Assembly: GCA_016235455.1 (NCBI GenBank)
Contig: JACRKZ010000121.1
Location: forward strand, 1 to 50,844
Reading direction: 5' to 3'
DNA: 50,844 bases
Source: Armatimonadota bacterium
Lineage (GTDB): Bacteria; Armatimonadota; UBA10988
Positions 10,429-18,430 of this stretch are shown piece by piece. A model generated the notes under the pieces. That model had not been told where the DNA came from. It worked only from the letters and a program-made list of their open reading frames with translations, and searched no databases. A program made the position numbers and the translations under genes. Numbering within the stretch: position 1 is the first letter of the stretch; each line of letters opens with the position of its first letter.

Positions 10429-10923
10429 TCAGCCGTAGCGCTCCAACTCCGCCGCCAGCCGTTCGCGATCCCACAGCTCCACGCCACAGGTCTGCGCCAA
10501 CTGCACCGCGGCCACGGTGAAGCTGGAGTTGGTGACGACCATGGCGTAGTGGCAGCCGTGGTGCTGACGTCCAGCCACGACTTCCTGCACCGCGCCGACA
10601 CCCACGGGCTTGCTGCTGCGCTTGGCCTGCACGGCGGTGTCGTAGCCGCCATAGGAGATGATCAGGTCGCAGCCGAAATCGCCGCTGCCGCCCAACCGGC
10701 GCACCTGCCAGCCGGCGCGGCGGTAAAAGCGCTCCAGCCAGACCTCGAAGTCCTCGCCGCTCAGGGCATCGACATGGTCGAGACCGAGTTGCAGGCCGCG
10801 CCACCAGGCCCACAACCGGTCGGCGCGCGCCAGCAGCGCGGCGGCCACCACCACCGCGAGGATGGGCCACATGCGCGGCAGAGCCCAGCCCAGGTCTCGC
10901 ACGAACTCGGTCAACGCGCTCAC
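10429..10923 (-). CDS. Membrane-anchored Mrr-like restriction endonuclease domain protein
   Basis: 164 residues: an N-terminal hydrophobic helix (MWPILAVVVAAALLARADRLW, about residues 17-37, read as one membrane span) followed by an Mrr_cat-like PD-(D/E)xK fold. Seen in that domain: LSGEDFEVWLERFYRRAGW, then GGSGDFGCDLIISYGG and VQAKRSS, i.e. the GD-G-x-D and (E/Q)xK metal-site pattern with Gln in the QxK form, then VTNSSFT and ELWDRERL. Mrr-family nucleases cut modified DNA, but anchored single-domain forms are also common without a known role. It starts at a GTG overlapping the MFS stop by four bases (GTGA), so it is co-translated with the transporter. No methylase lies nearby. Confidence 0.8.
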   Translation of the reverse strand: MSALTEFVRDLGWALPRMWPILAVVVAAALLARADRLWAWWRGLQLGLDHVDALSGEDFEVWLERFYRRAGWQVRRLGGSGDFGCDLIISYGGYDTAVQAKRSSKPVGVGAVQEVVAGRQHHGCHYAMVVTNSSFTVAAVQLAQTCGVELWDRERLAAELERYG

Positions 10924-12119
10924 GGCCTCACCGGCTCCCGCGCGCACAACGCCATGGCGACGCTGGCGGCCACCGCCAGGCCGGCGCCCAGGCCGAACGC
11001 GGCCAGCGGCCCGGCGGCCTGCCACAGATAGCCCATGATGAGGCTGGCCGGCAGCGCCGCGATGCCTACCACAAAGGTGTAGAGCGAGAACGCGGTGCCC
11101 TTGAGTTCCTTGCCGGCCAGGTCGGCCACCAACGCCTTCTCGGCGCCCTCGGTCAGCCCGAAGTAGAGGCCGTAGACGGCGAACAACGCCCACGCCTGCC
11201 AGGCCGCCGAGGCCAGGCCGAAGCCCAGGTAGACCAGGCCATAGACCGCCCAGCCACCGATGATCACCCGGCGTCGGCCGACGCGGTCGGAGAGGCTGCC
11301 GCCGGGCGTCGAACTGACCGCCTTGACCAGATGCAGCGCCACCCACACGATGGGGATCCAGGCCTCGCCGACGCCGAGATCCCGGGCCCGCAGCAGCAAG
11401 AAGGCATCGGAGGAGTTGCCCAGCGTGAACAGGCCGATGACCGCGACCACCACCACCAGCCGCCGGTCGAGCCCACGCCAGGCAGCGAACGAGACCGGCG
11501 GCCGGGCCACCGCGGGGCGCGGCGGATCGGGCCGGTCGCGCACCCAGCCCACCACAGCCACGGTGGCCAGCAAGCTGGGGATCGCCGCCACAGCGAACAC
11601 GGTGGACAGCTTCCAGCCGCAGCCGTGCAGCAGGCCAAACGCCACCAGCGGTCCCAGGACGGCACCGGTATGGTCCATGGCGCGCTGGTATCCAAACGCC
11701 TTGCCGCGGAGTTCGGGCTCGGTGACATCGGCGATGAGGGCGTCGCGTGGGGCGCTGCGCAGGCCCTTGCCCACACGGTCGCAGATGCGGATGACGAGCA
11801 CCTGCCAAGGTGCCGCCGCCAGCGCCATGAGCGGCCGGGTCAAGCCCGACAGGCAGTACCCGCCGACCACAAGAGGACGGCGCTTGCCCAGCTGGTCGGA
11901 CCACCAGCCCGAGACCAGTTTGAGCAGGCTGGCGACGCTCTCGGCGAATCCCTCGATGACGCCGACGAAGCCCACGCTGGCGCCCAGCGGGCCCACGAGG
12001 AACAGCGGCAGCAGCGGGTAGATGATCTCGCTGGAAAGGTCGGTGAACAGGCTGACCCAGCCCGTGGCCAGCACGGTGGGATGGAGTTGGGTACCGGCAG
12101 TGTCGTGCGGATCCGCCAC
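10920..12119 (-). CDS. MFS transporter
   Basis: Major facilitator superfamily permease, 399 residues with about 12 predicted membrane helices. The N-terminal segment GWVSLFTDLSSEIIYPLLPLF and the cytoplasmic loop GWWSDQLGKRRP (MFS motif A type) identify the family; SDRVGRRRV is the equivalent loop in the second half. The start is set at GTG 12119 because AGGAGG lies seven bases upstream; an in-frame extension of 33 codons upstream is Arg-rich and unlikely. The substrate is unknown. A TetR-type regulator lies 142 bases upstream on the same strand and the Mrr-like gene overlaps its stop, so the three may form one unit in which the regulator controls export of a toxic compound (inference). Confidence 0.9.
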   Translation of the reverse strand: MADPHDTAGTQLHPTVLATGWVSLFTDLSSEIIYPLLPLFLVGPLGASVGFVGVIEGFAESVASLLKLVSGWWSDQLGKRRPLVVGGYCLSGLTRPLMALAAAPWQVLVIRICDRVGKGLRSAPRDALIADVTEPELRGKAFGYQRAMDHTGAVLGPLVAFGLLHGCGWKLSTVFAVAAIPSLLATVAVVGWVRDRPDPPRPAVARPPVSFAAWRGLDRRLVVVVAVIGLFTLGNSSDAFLLLRARDLGVGEAWIPIVWVALHLVKAVSSTPGGSLSDRVGRRRVIIGGWAVYGLVYLGFGLASAAWQAWALFAVYGLYFGLTEGAEKALVADLAGKELKGTAFSLYTFVVGIAALPASLIMGYLWQAAGPLAAFGLGAGLAVAASVAMALCAREPVRP

Positions 12120-12261
12120 GGGACGCCTCCTGGCCGATGCACTCAGTGTGGCCCGGACGAAGCGTCTCCGCCACTCCTGCGGTTTGGCCCAGATCTGGCG
12201 CGATTGGCCATGGCGCACCGCCGAGGGCGGCCGTGCGCCGTGGCGGCCCTCGTTCGGCGCG

Positions 12262-12975
12262 TCAAGCCACGGCGGTGGTCGGTTCGGCGGGCTTGGGCGC
12301 GCTGGACAGCCCGAAGGTGGCCGGCCGCAGACCCTCGATCTGCAAGGTCAGCATGGCCTCCAGCAGGCGGTCGGGCTCGACGAAGTCGAAGCGGTCGCTC
12401 TGGGTCAAGATGAGACTGACCAGGCCGTGGCACGCCGCCCAGAAGGCCTGCGCGGTCTCGTCGGGGTTGCAGCGGCGGAAGGCGTTGGCGCGCACACCGT
12501 CGCCGATGGCCTCGCGGAACTTGGCCACGGCCGCGCCGAACGCCGGGGTGTCGATGACCGGCACGTTGGCGCCGCGCAGCACGAACAGCACTTCGTACTG
12601 GCGTGGGTACTTGAAGGCAAACTCGACATAGGCGCGGCCCAACATGCGCAGCCGCGTCAGTGGTCCAGGCGTCAGCGCGGCCTGCTCCAGCGCGTCCAGC
12701 AGTTGCGTGGTGGTGCGGTCGAGCACGGCGGAGACGATGGCCTTCTTGTCACGGAAGTAGCCGTAGATCGTGCTCGGTGCATACTCGATGGCGTCCGCCA
12801 GGCGGCGCATGGACAAGCTCTCGTAGCCGTCCTCGACGAGAATCGTCTCGGCGGCATCAAGAATGCGCTGGCGCAACGACTCGATCTCGCGCAACCGCCT
12901 GGCCTGTGGCCCGCGGTCAGCTTCTTCGCGTCGTCGCAGCGACTCCACCTGCGAGATTACCCGATGGTAGAACAT
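12262..12975 (-). CDS. TetR/AcrR family transcriptional regulator
   Basis: 237 residues. An N-terminal TetR helix-turn-helix spans about residues 35-85 (RILDAAETILVEDGYESLSM, RRLADAIEYAPSTIYGYFRDK), after an unusual 30-residue Arg/Glu-rich leader. The C-terminal ligand domain contains FWAACHGLVSLIL, which fits the WHG-type TetR C-terminal domain. ATG 12975 follows a GAAAGG ribosome site. It lies directly upstream of the MFS gene on the same strand and probably regulates it and itself. A near-palindrome GACACGCGTGCC at 13006-13017, just upstream of its own start, is a candidate operator (inference). The ligand is unknown. Confidence 0.9.
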   Translation of the reverse strand: MFYHRVISQVESLRRREEADRGPQARRLREIESLRQRILDAAETILVEDGYESLSMRRLADAIEYAPSTIYGYFRDKKAIVSAVLDRTTTQLLDALEQAALTPGPLTRLRMLGRAYVEFAFKYPRQYEVLFVLRGANVPVIDTPAFGAAVAKFREAIGDGVRANAFRRCNPDETAQAFWAACHGLVSLILTQSDRFDFVEPDRLLEAMLTLQIEGLRPATFGLSSAPKPAEPTTAVA

Positions 12976-13091
12976 GGTTCGGCCTTTCGTGACTCGGGAG
13001 GCTTTGACACGCGTGCCACGGCTTGGTTGCAGAGGCGGGGGATTGGGCGTGGGGCGCACGCCTCGCCCGACGCCTGCCGACCACCCGCTGG

Positions 13092-13119
13092 TTGACATGC
13101 CCCTTGGGCCGGGTATGCT
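13092..13119 (+). promoter_or_regulatory. Strong predicted sigma70 promoter for the FG-GAP protein gene
   Basis: TTGACA (13092-13097), 16-base spacer, TATGCT (13114-13119), with the predicted transcript start near 13126. It is followed by GGAG (13131-13134) six bases before the ATG, so the leader is very short. Confidence 0.65.
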
Positions 13120-13140
13120 CTGATCAAGTTGGAGATTCCG

Positions 13141-14976
13141 ATGCAGCGCGCTCGCCTTGGATTGCTGGCCGGCCTACTGATGGCTGCCCCGCTTCTGGCT
13201 GGACCCAAGCCCCTGTGGAACGTGGAGGTGGATGGGTATCCAGACAAACCGACCGTCGCCGACCTCGATGGCAGTGGCCGGTTGCAGGTGGTGCTGGCCA
13301 CCGACCGCGGCACGGTCTGCGCCCTGGCCGGCGTCAACGGCACCGAACTGTGGCGACAGAACTTCGCCGATGAGTCTTTCACCTCGTCGCCGATCGTGGC
13401 TGACGTGGACCACGACGGCGGCGCGGAAGTGCTGATCGTCGGCTCGCGCAACGGCACGCTGGCCTGCTTGTCCGGCGTCGACGGCACGCCGCGCTGGTCC
13501 AAGCCCGGTCGCGGCGACTCCATCGGCGGCTCGGCGGTGCTGCGTGACCGCGGCGCCGACACCTCGCCCGTGCTCCTGTTCGCCCAAGGCACGCGGCTCA
13601 TCGGGCTGGACGCCGCCACCGGCGATCCCGTCTCGGAGACCGCGCTGCCGCAGGACAGTCTCGGCACACCGGCGCTCGGGCTCGTGGCCAGCCGCACGCT
13701 GCTGTTCATCGGCACGCGCCGCGGCCGCCTGTTGTGCTACGACACCGCCGGCACCCCGCAATGGGAAGTCCAGTTGAGCGGCGGGCTCAATGCCGCGCCG
13801 GTGGTGGTCGATGCCGATGGCGACGGCCAGGATGAGCTGTATGTGCTTGGCACCTTCCTCTACTCCCTGACCCTTGACGGTCGCACGCGCTGGCAGTGGT
13901 CAGCGCCGGGTAACGCCGGGCTGGCCTCGAGCCTGGCCTGCGCCGACGTCAATGGCGACGGCAGGCGCGAGCTCGTGCTGACCGCCTACGACGGCGGCCT
14001 TTATGCCGTGGGCGCCGACGGCAAGACCAAGTGGCGCGCCACCGTCTTGACCACCGATCCCCGCGCGGTCAGCAATTACATCGCCGCCAGCACGCCCGCC
14101 CTGGTCGACACCCAAGGCCGCATCGTGGGCGCCGACGCCATCATGGCCTCGCCCGTACCCAGCGCGGCCGGCCTGCTGTGCTTCGACGGCAAGACCGGCC
14201 AGCGCCTGTGGCGCATGCCCATGAGCAACTACAGCCAGTGCTGCCCGGTGGTGGCCGACCTGACCGGCGACGGCAAGCCGGAGATCATCGTCGCCGACTG
14301 CAAGGGCAAGGTGCACACCTTCAGCCTGGCCAATCAGCCCACGGCTGGCTGGCTGCGCTTTGGCGGCACACTCGCCGGCAACCTCTACGAAACCGAGCGC
14401 TGGAACTGCACCAAGGCGCTGCTCGCCGGCCACATGCCGTTTGCGGTCAAGCCGCGCGAGGTGCCCTGGAAGGACAAGATCGCCAGCCAACTGCCTGGTG
14501 CGACCGTGCCCCCCACCACGCCCACCACGCCGACTGGGCCGGTGACGCCGACCACCCCGACCACGCCCACCACCCCGGCAGGACCCGGATTCGCCGATGT
14601 CCGGCCCGGTAGCGAGATTGCGGTCAAGCTCGACGGCAAGTGGTTGGCGCTCGACCCGGCGCCAGTCATGGTCGGCGGGCGGGTGATGGTGCCCTTGCGC
14701 GGCATCTTCGAGGCGCTCCGGGCCGAGATCAAGTGGGAAGCGGCCACCAAGGTCATCACCGCCACGCGCGGCACGACCGTGGTCATGCTTGGCGTCGGCA
14801 GCCGCAACGTCAGCATCAATGGCCAGGTCTCGGCCTTGGACGTGCCGGCACAGCTCATCGGCGGCAGCACCTATGTGCCGTTGCGCTTCGTGGGCCAGGC
14901 GCTGGGCTGCGCCGTGGTGTGGTACCCGGACCGCAACGACGTCGGCCTGACCAGTCCCGCGGTGCCCAGTGGATAG
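13141..14976 (+). CDS. Secreted FG-GAP/PQQ-like beta-propeller protein with copper-amine-oxidase-N-like domain
   Basis: 611 residues. Signal peptide MQRARLGLLAGLLMAAPLLA (1-20). Residues about 25-440 hold propeller blades with repeated calcium-binding DxDGxG-type loops (DLDGSGRLQV, DVDHDGGAEV, DADGDGQDEL, DVNGDGRREL, DLTGDGKPEI) mixed with PQQ-like ALAGVNGTELWRQ strands. A Pro/Thr linker (residues about 455-485, repeats of TTPT) leads to a copper amine oxidase N-terminal-like domain (about 490-605: VMVPLRGIFEALRAEIKWEA, YVPLRFVGQALG). That domain is a common extracellular module and does not imply oxidase activity. ATG 13141 has a good GGAG site. The function is unknown, probably cell-surface binding or assembly. 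Its stop overlaps the rqcH start by eight bases, an odd coupling of a secreted protein to a ribosome rescue factor. Confidence 0.85.
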   Translation: MQRARLGLLAGLLMAAPLLAGPKPLWNVEVDGYPDKPTVADLDGSGRLQVVLATDRGTVCALAGVNGTELWRQNFADESFTSSPIVADVDHDGGAEVLIVGSRNGTLACLSGVDGTPRWSKPGRGDSIGGSAVLRDRGADTSPVLLFAQGTRLIGLDAATGDPVSETALPQDSLGTPALGLVASRTLLFIGTRRGRLLCYDTAGTPQWEVQLSGGLNAAPVVVDADGDGQDELYVLGTFLYSLTLDGRTRWQWSAPGNAGLASSLACADVNGDGRRELVLTAYDGGLYAVGADGKTKWRATVLTTDPRAVSNYIAASTPALVDTQGRIVGADAIMASPVPSAAGLLCFDGKTGQRLWRMPMSNYSQCCPVVADLTGDGKPEIIVADCKGKVHTFSLANQPTAGWLRFGGTLAGNLYETERWNCTKALLAGHMPFAVKPREVPWKDKIASQLPGATVPPTTPTTPTGPVTPTTPTTPTTPAGPGFADVRPGSEIAVKLDGKWLALDPAPVMVGGRVMVPLRGIFEALRAEIKWEAATKVITATRGTTVVMLGVGSRNVSINGQVSALDVPAQLIGGSTYVPLRFVGQALGCAVVWYPDRNDVGLTSPAVPSG

Positions 14977-16648
14977 TCTCTGCCTCACGGCGCTGGCTGA
15001 CGATCTGTCACGACGGCTCGTCGGCCGGCGTCTCGGAGGCGTTGTCGTGCCGCGGCGAGAGCAGGTGTGCCTCGGCGTGCCAGATGGCGCGCTGCTCATC
15101 TCCATCGCCGCGGCCGATGCGCGGGTCCACCTGATCGACCGGATGCCGCCCGACCCGCATCCCGAACCGAGCATCCAGACCCACCTGGACAGCATCCTGC
15201 GCGCCGCCGAGGTCCGTTCGGTCACCGCCGTCAGCTTCGACCGCGTGCTGCGCATCGAGGTCAGCGGCATGGACCGCGTGGGCAATCCCCACGACTACAG
15301 TCTAGTCATCGAGTTGATGGGCAAGCACTCGGCCTTCGTCGTGCTCGACGGCGGCGGGCTGATCGTGGCCACGCTCAAGACGGTGACCCGCTCGGTGAAC
15401 CGCCACCGTGAGTTGCTGGCCCGTCTGCCCTATGTGCCGCCACCGGGCGGGGACCGACGCGACCCGCTGACGCTCACCCCGGCCGAGTGGGACACGCTGT
15501 GGCCGGAGTTGGCCACCTACCCCAGCCTGCGCGAGGGCTGGCGAGCCAAGCTGTTCGGCCTCTCCAACGAGCTGTGGGCCTGGCTGCAGGCTCACGGCGC
15601 CGAAGATGGTCGAGAGGGCGCCTGGCAGGCCTTGGCCGCTTTACAGGCCGTCGTACGCGACAGCCGTTGGCAGCCGTGTCTGTTGCGCAACGCGGACGGC
15701 ATCCCCGCGGACGCCTGGCCGCTGCCGCTGCCCAACAGTGAACCGGTGGCCAACCTGCACGCCGCGCTGGCGCTGGTGGCCAGCCAGGCCGGCGAGCGTG
15801 GCCGCCTGCGCGTGCGACGCGGCGAACTACTAGGCATGGCCGAACGGCGGCTGCACCGCATCGACAGCCAGATCAAAGGGCTCGACCGGGCCGCCGACCG
15901 GGCCGCGCAGGCCGACACCTGGCAACACTGGGCTGACCTGCTGCTGGCCAACCTGCACCTGATCAAGCCGCGCGCGGAGCAGGTCACCGTCGTTGACTGG
16001 GACGCCGAGGGCGCTGACCTGAACATCGAGCTCGACCCCCAGTCCAACGGCCCCAAGAATGCCGAAGCCCTCTACGAGCGCGCCCGCCGCGCGCGCCGGG
16101 CCGTGGAGGAGACGCCCGGCCGCCGGCCCGAACTGGCCGCCGAGGCGGACCGGCTGCACGCGGTCATCGCCGCGCTCAAGGCCGCCGAGACGACCGACGA
16201 GTTGGATGACCTGGCCGACGAGCACGAAGCGCTGCTGGCCGACGGCGCTGCGCCGGAGCGGCTGGCCAAACCCAAGACCGAACGCGAACGCTGGCTGCGA
16301 CGGCTCGAGAAGCGCACCTCGTCCGACGGCTACACGATCCTCATCGGCCGCAACAGCCAGGAGAGCGAGGGCCTGCTAAGCCGCTGCGCCTCGCCCAGCG
16401 ACCTGTGGTTCCATGTGCGCGGCGCTGGCAGTGGCCACGTCATCGTGCGCACCAACGGCCAGCCCGACCTGGTGCCGCCGAAGACCATCGAGGACGCCGC
16501 CCGCTGGGCCGCGCGCTGCAGCAAGATGAAGCACTCGAGCCTGGTGCCCGTGGTCTACACGCAGCGCAAGTACGTGACCAAGGTCACCGGCGGCGCCGCG
16601 GGCAAGGTGGTCTACCGGCACGAGAAGTCGATCTTCATCGAGCCCTAG
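14969..16648 (+). CDS. rqcH: Ribosome-associated quality control factor RqcH (Rqc2/NEMF homolog, NFACT family)
   Basis: Binds stalled, peptidyl-tRNA-carrying 50S subunits and recruits alanyl-tRNA to add C-terminal alanine tails that mark the chain for degradation. 559 residues, normal for RqcH. Seen: NFACT-N from residue 1 with the DR motif (D91-R92 in FDRVLRIEV) and LVIELMGKHSAFVVLD, an HhH/coiled-coil middle (about 260-430, RLHRIDSQIKGLDRAADRA and later charged helices), and NFACT-R near 445-540 with GRNSQESEGLLSR, DLWFHVRGAGSGHVIVR and HSSLVPVVYTQRKYVTK. It starts with GTG 14969 inside the end of the propeller gene. ClpC, encoded elsewhere in this window, belongs to the kind of protease (with ClpP) known to degrade Ala-tailed proteins. 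Confidence 0.94.
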   Translation: MDSLCLTALADDLSRRLVGRRLGGVVVPRREQVCLGVPDGALLISIAAADARVHLIDRMPPDPHPEPSIQTHLDSILRAAEVRSVTAVSFDRVLRIEVSGMDRVGNPHDYSLVIELMGKHSAFVVLDGGGLIVATLKTVTRSVNRHRELLARLPYVPPPGGDRRDPLTLTPAEWDTLWPELATYPSLREGWRAKLFGLSNELWAWLQAHGAEDGREGAWQALAALQAVVRDSRWQPCLLRNADGIPADAWPLPLPNSEPVANLHAALALVASQAGERGRLRVRRGELLGMAERRLHRIDSQIKGLDRAADRAAQADTWQHWADLLLANLHLIKPRAEQVTVVDWDAEGADLNIELDPQSNGPKNAEALYERARRARRAVEETPGRRPELAAEADRLHAVIAALKAAETTDELDDLADEHEALLADGAAPERLAKPKTERERWLRRLEKRTSSDGYTILIGRNSQESEGLLSRCASPSDLWFHVRGAGSGHVIVRTNGQPDLVPPKTIEDAARWAARCSKMKHSSLVPVVYTQRKYVTKVTGGAAGKVVYRHEKSIFIEP

Positions 16649-16659
16649 AGCGACCCTCG

Positions 16660-16782
16660 CCAGTGCCGGACCGCCACGCTCCAGCGTGGCATCGGGTCGA
16701 AGACCCGACATTCCCAACCAGATCGCCTCTGCGGTCGGCCTGCCGGCCGATGCCAAGCTGGAGCTTGGCGGTCCGGCACTGG
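16660..16782. repeat. 123-bp imperfect palindrome with compensated internal hairpins
   Basis: The arms 16660-16695 and 16747-16782 are reverse complements over 36 bases with two mismatches. Each arm also contains its own small palindrome (CCACGCTCCAGCGTGG in the left arm, CCAAGCTGGAGCTTGG in the right arm), and the two mismatches preserve pairing inside each small hairpin. Further stems occur between the arms (CGGGTC GAA GACCCG at 16693-16707; TCGGCC/GGCCGA at 16735-16750). It fills the 146-base gap between the convergent rqcH and ferredoxin genes and may act as a two-way terminator; it looks like a REP/MITE-type element. Confidence 0.8.
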
Positions 16783-16794
16783 TTCGAACTGGCC

Positions 16795-18423
16795 CTACCC
16801 CGGCGCGTCGGTGCGCGAAAGGTCGCCGCCCTCGGTCGGCGCGGGGCCAACGGGCGACCCGCCGCCGACCGGCACTTTCTTCGCGCCGGTGTTGCCCGAT
16901 TCGAGCAGCAGCGAGCGCTCCTTGCTGCGCGTCTCGCCCACGGCGGTGATGCGGATGGCGCGCATGTCGGCCACGGGGCACTCATGCTCGCAGGTGCCAC
17001 AGCCGATGCACAGGCTCGGGTCGACGTACGGGCGGTGCAACGTGACGGGCTGGCCCCAGCGGTCCTGGATGACCACGTCGCGCGTGTAGATGGCCTTGGG
17101 TGAGACCGGGCAGACTTCCTGGCAGACCACGCACGGCCGGTCCATGGCCCACGGGAAGCAGCGTCCGCGGTCGTAGAAGGCCGTGCCCGACTTGACCGGG
17201 CCCTGGGCCGCGAACTTGCCTTCGCCGTGCTTCTGTTCGAGGGTCATTTTCTGGATGGCGCCGGTCGGGCAGACGGTGCCGCAGAGCGTGCAGTTCAGCT
17301 CGCAGGCGCCCATGCGCATGTTCATCACGGGGGTGAAGAAGCCCTCGATACCGGCCTCGAAGGCGGCCGGCTGCAACACGTTGCTCGGGCAGACGCGGAT
17401 GCACTGGTCGCACTTGATGCAGCGCGCGAGGAAGTCGTGCTCAGGCACCGAGCCTGGCGGGCGGATGACCGTCGGCTTGAAGTTGCTGGTGGTCTCGCCC
17501 GTGGAACGGCTGATGCCGTAGAACAGCGCGCCAAGAATGCCGGCGAAGATGGTCGCGCGGCGGCCAACGTCGGGCGCGGTCACCTCGTGCTCGACCTTGG
17601 GCAGCCACTGGAACGACAACGCATCGTAGGGGCAATCCTCGATGCAGTTGAAGCAGACGAAGCACTCGCTCTTGCGCAGCACGCCTTGCGGGTCGCTGGC
17701 GCCTTCGCAGCTCTTGAGGCACAGGTCGCAGTCCACGCACTTAGCCGGGTCGCGCTCGATGCGGGCCAGCGAGAACCGGCTCAGGAAGCCGAGGAACCCG
17801 CCCAGCGGGCAGAGCGTGCGGCAGAAGAAGCGCGGCACCACCGCGTTCATGGCCAGGATGAACACGAAGAAGCCCAGGATCAGCCAGGCAAACTGATGGT
17901 CGTGCGGCCGCACATAGATCGGCAGGCCGAGCTTGCCCAGCAGCGGCAACACGCCGATGGTGATGCTGCGGTACAGCGTCGGCTGCGGGTCGAGCAGGCC
18001 GTTCTGCGCGGTGCCGAACAGCGCCGCGGCCAAAATGAAGGCCAGAATGAAGAACTTGGTGCCGAAGTAGCGCCGGTAGCGGCTGCCCTCGATGCGCTGC
18101 TTGTCGGGCAGCCCGCGCCGGCTCAACCAGCCCGACAACTGCAACAGTGTGCCCATGGGGCAGATCCAGTTGCAGAAGGCGCGACCGACCAGCAGCGTCA
18201 GGAAGACGATACCCAGGCTCCACAGCACGGCGCGATAGACCGTATGCGTGGTCAGCAACGTGGTGGCGCCGACCAGCGGGTCCATCTCCAGGAACAGGCT
18301 GGTGGGCCAACCCTTGATGCGGCCGAACGAGGTCAGCCAGACGGCCGCCAGGAAGAGCAGGAGGAAGAACGCCTGCACGCCCACCCGCAACCGCGTGATT
18401 CGAATGAACTTCAAAGGACTCAT
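16795..18423 (-). CDS. NapH/NosR-like membrane protein with multiple 4Fe-4S ferredoxin clusters
   Basis: 542 residues. N-terminal half: about five membrane helices with the paired CxxxCP motifs of the NapH/NosR/RdxA family (CNWICPMG with C84 and C88; CRTLCPLGG near 200-208). C-terminal half: several ferredoxin motifs in order, CVDCDLCLKSCEG, CFVCFNCIEDCP, CIKCDQCIRVCP, CELNCTLCGTVCP, CVVCQEVCP and CIGCGTCEHECP. It is therefore a membrane-bound electron carrier, probably passing quinol or cytoplasmic electrons to an exported partner. It lies 7 bases after the DUF362 gene; an alternative ATG at 18447 would overlap that gene by 17 bases. The C-terminal 40 residues are a Gly/Pro-rich tail. The electron donor and acceptor are unknown. 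Confidence 0.88.
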   Translation of the reverse strand: MSPLKFIRITRLRVGVQAFFLLLFLAAVWLTSFGRIKGWPTSLFLEMDPLVGATTLLTTHTVYRAVLWSLGIVFLTLLVGRAFCNWICPMGTLLQLSGWLSRRGLPDKQRIEGSRYRRYFGTKFFILAFILAAALFGTAQNGLLDPQPTLYRSITIGVLPLLGKLGLPIYVRPHDHQFAWLILGFFVFILAMNAVVPRFFCRTLCPLGGFLGFLSRFSLARIERDPAKCVDCDLCLKSCEGASDPQGVLRKSECFVCFNCIEDCPYDALSFQWLPKVEHEVTAPDVGRRATIFAGILGALFYGISRSTGETTSNFKPTVIRPPGSVPEHDFLARCIKCDQCIRVCPSNVLQPAAFEAGIEGFFTPVMNMRMGACELNCTLCGTVCPTGAIQKMTLEQKHGEGKFAAQGPVKSGTAFYDRGRCFPWAMDRPCVVCQEVCPVSPKAIYTRDVVIQDRWGQPVTLHRPYVDPSLCIGCGTCEHECPVADMRAIRITAVGETRSKERSLLLESGNTGAKKVPVGGGSPVGPAPTEGGDLSRTDAPG

Positions 18424-18430
18424 CCCAGGA

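Noticed and set aside
14640..14976. Copper amine oxidase enzyme
   Set aside because: Only the N-terminal structural domain pattern is present, with no catalytic domain or Tyr cofactor region.
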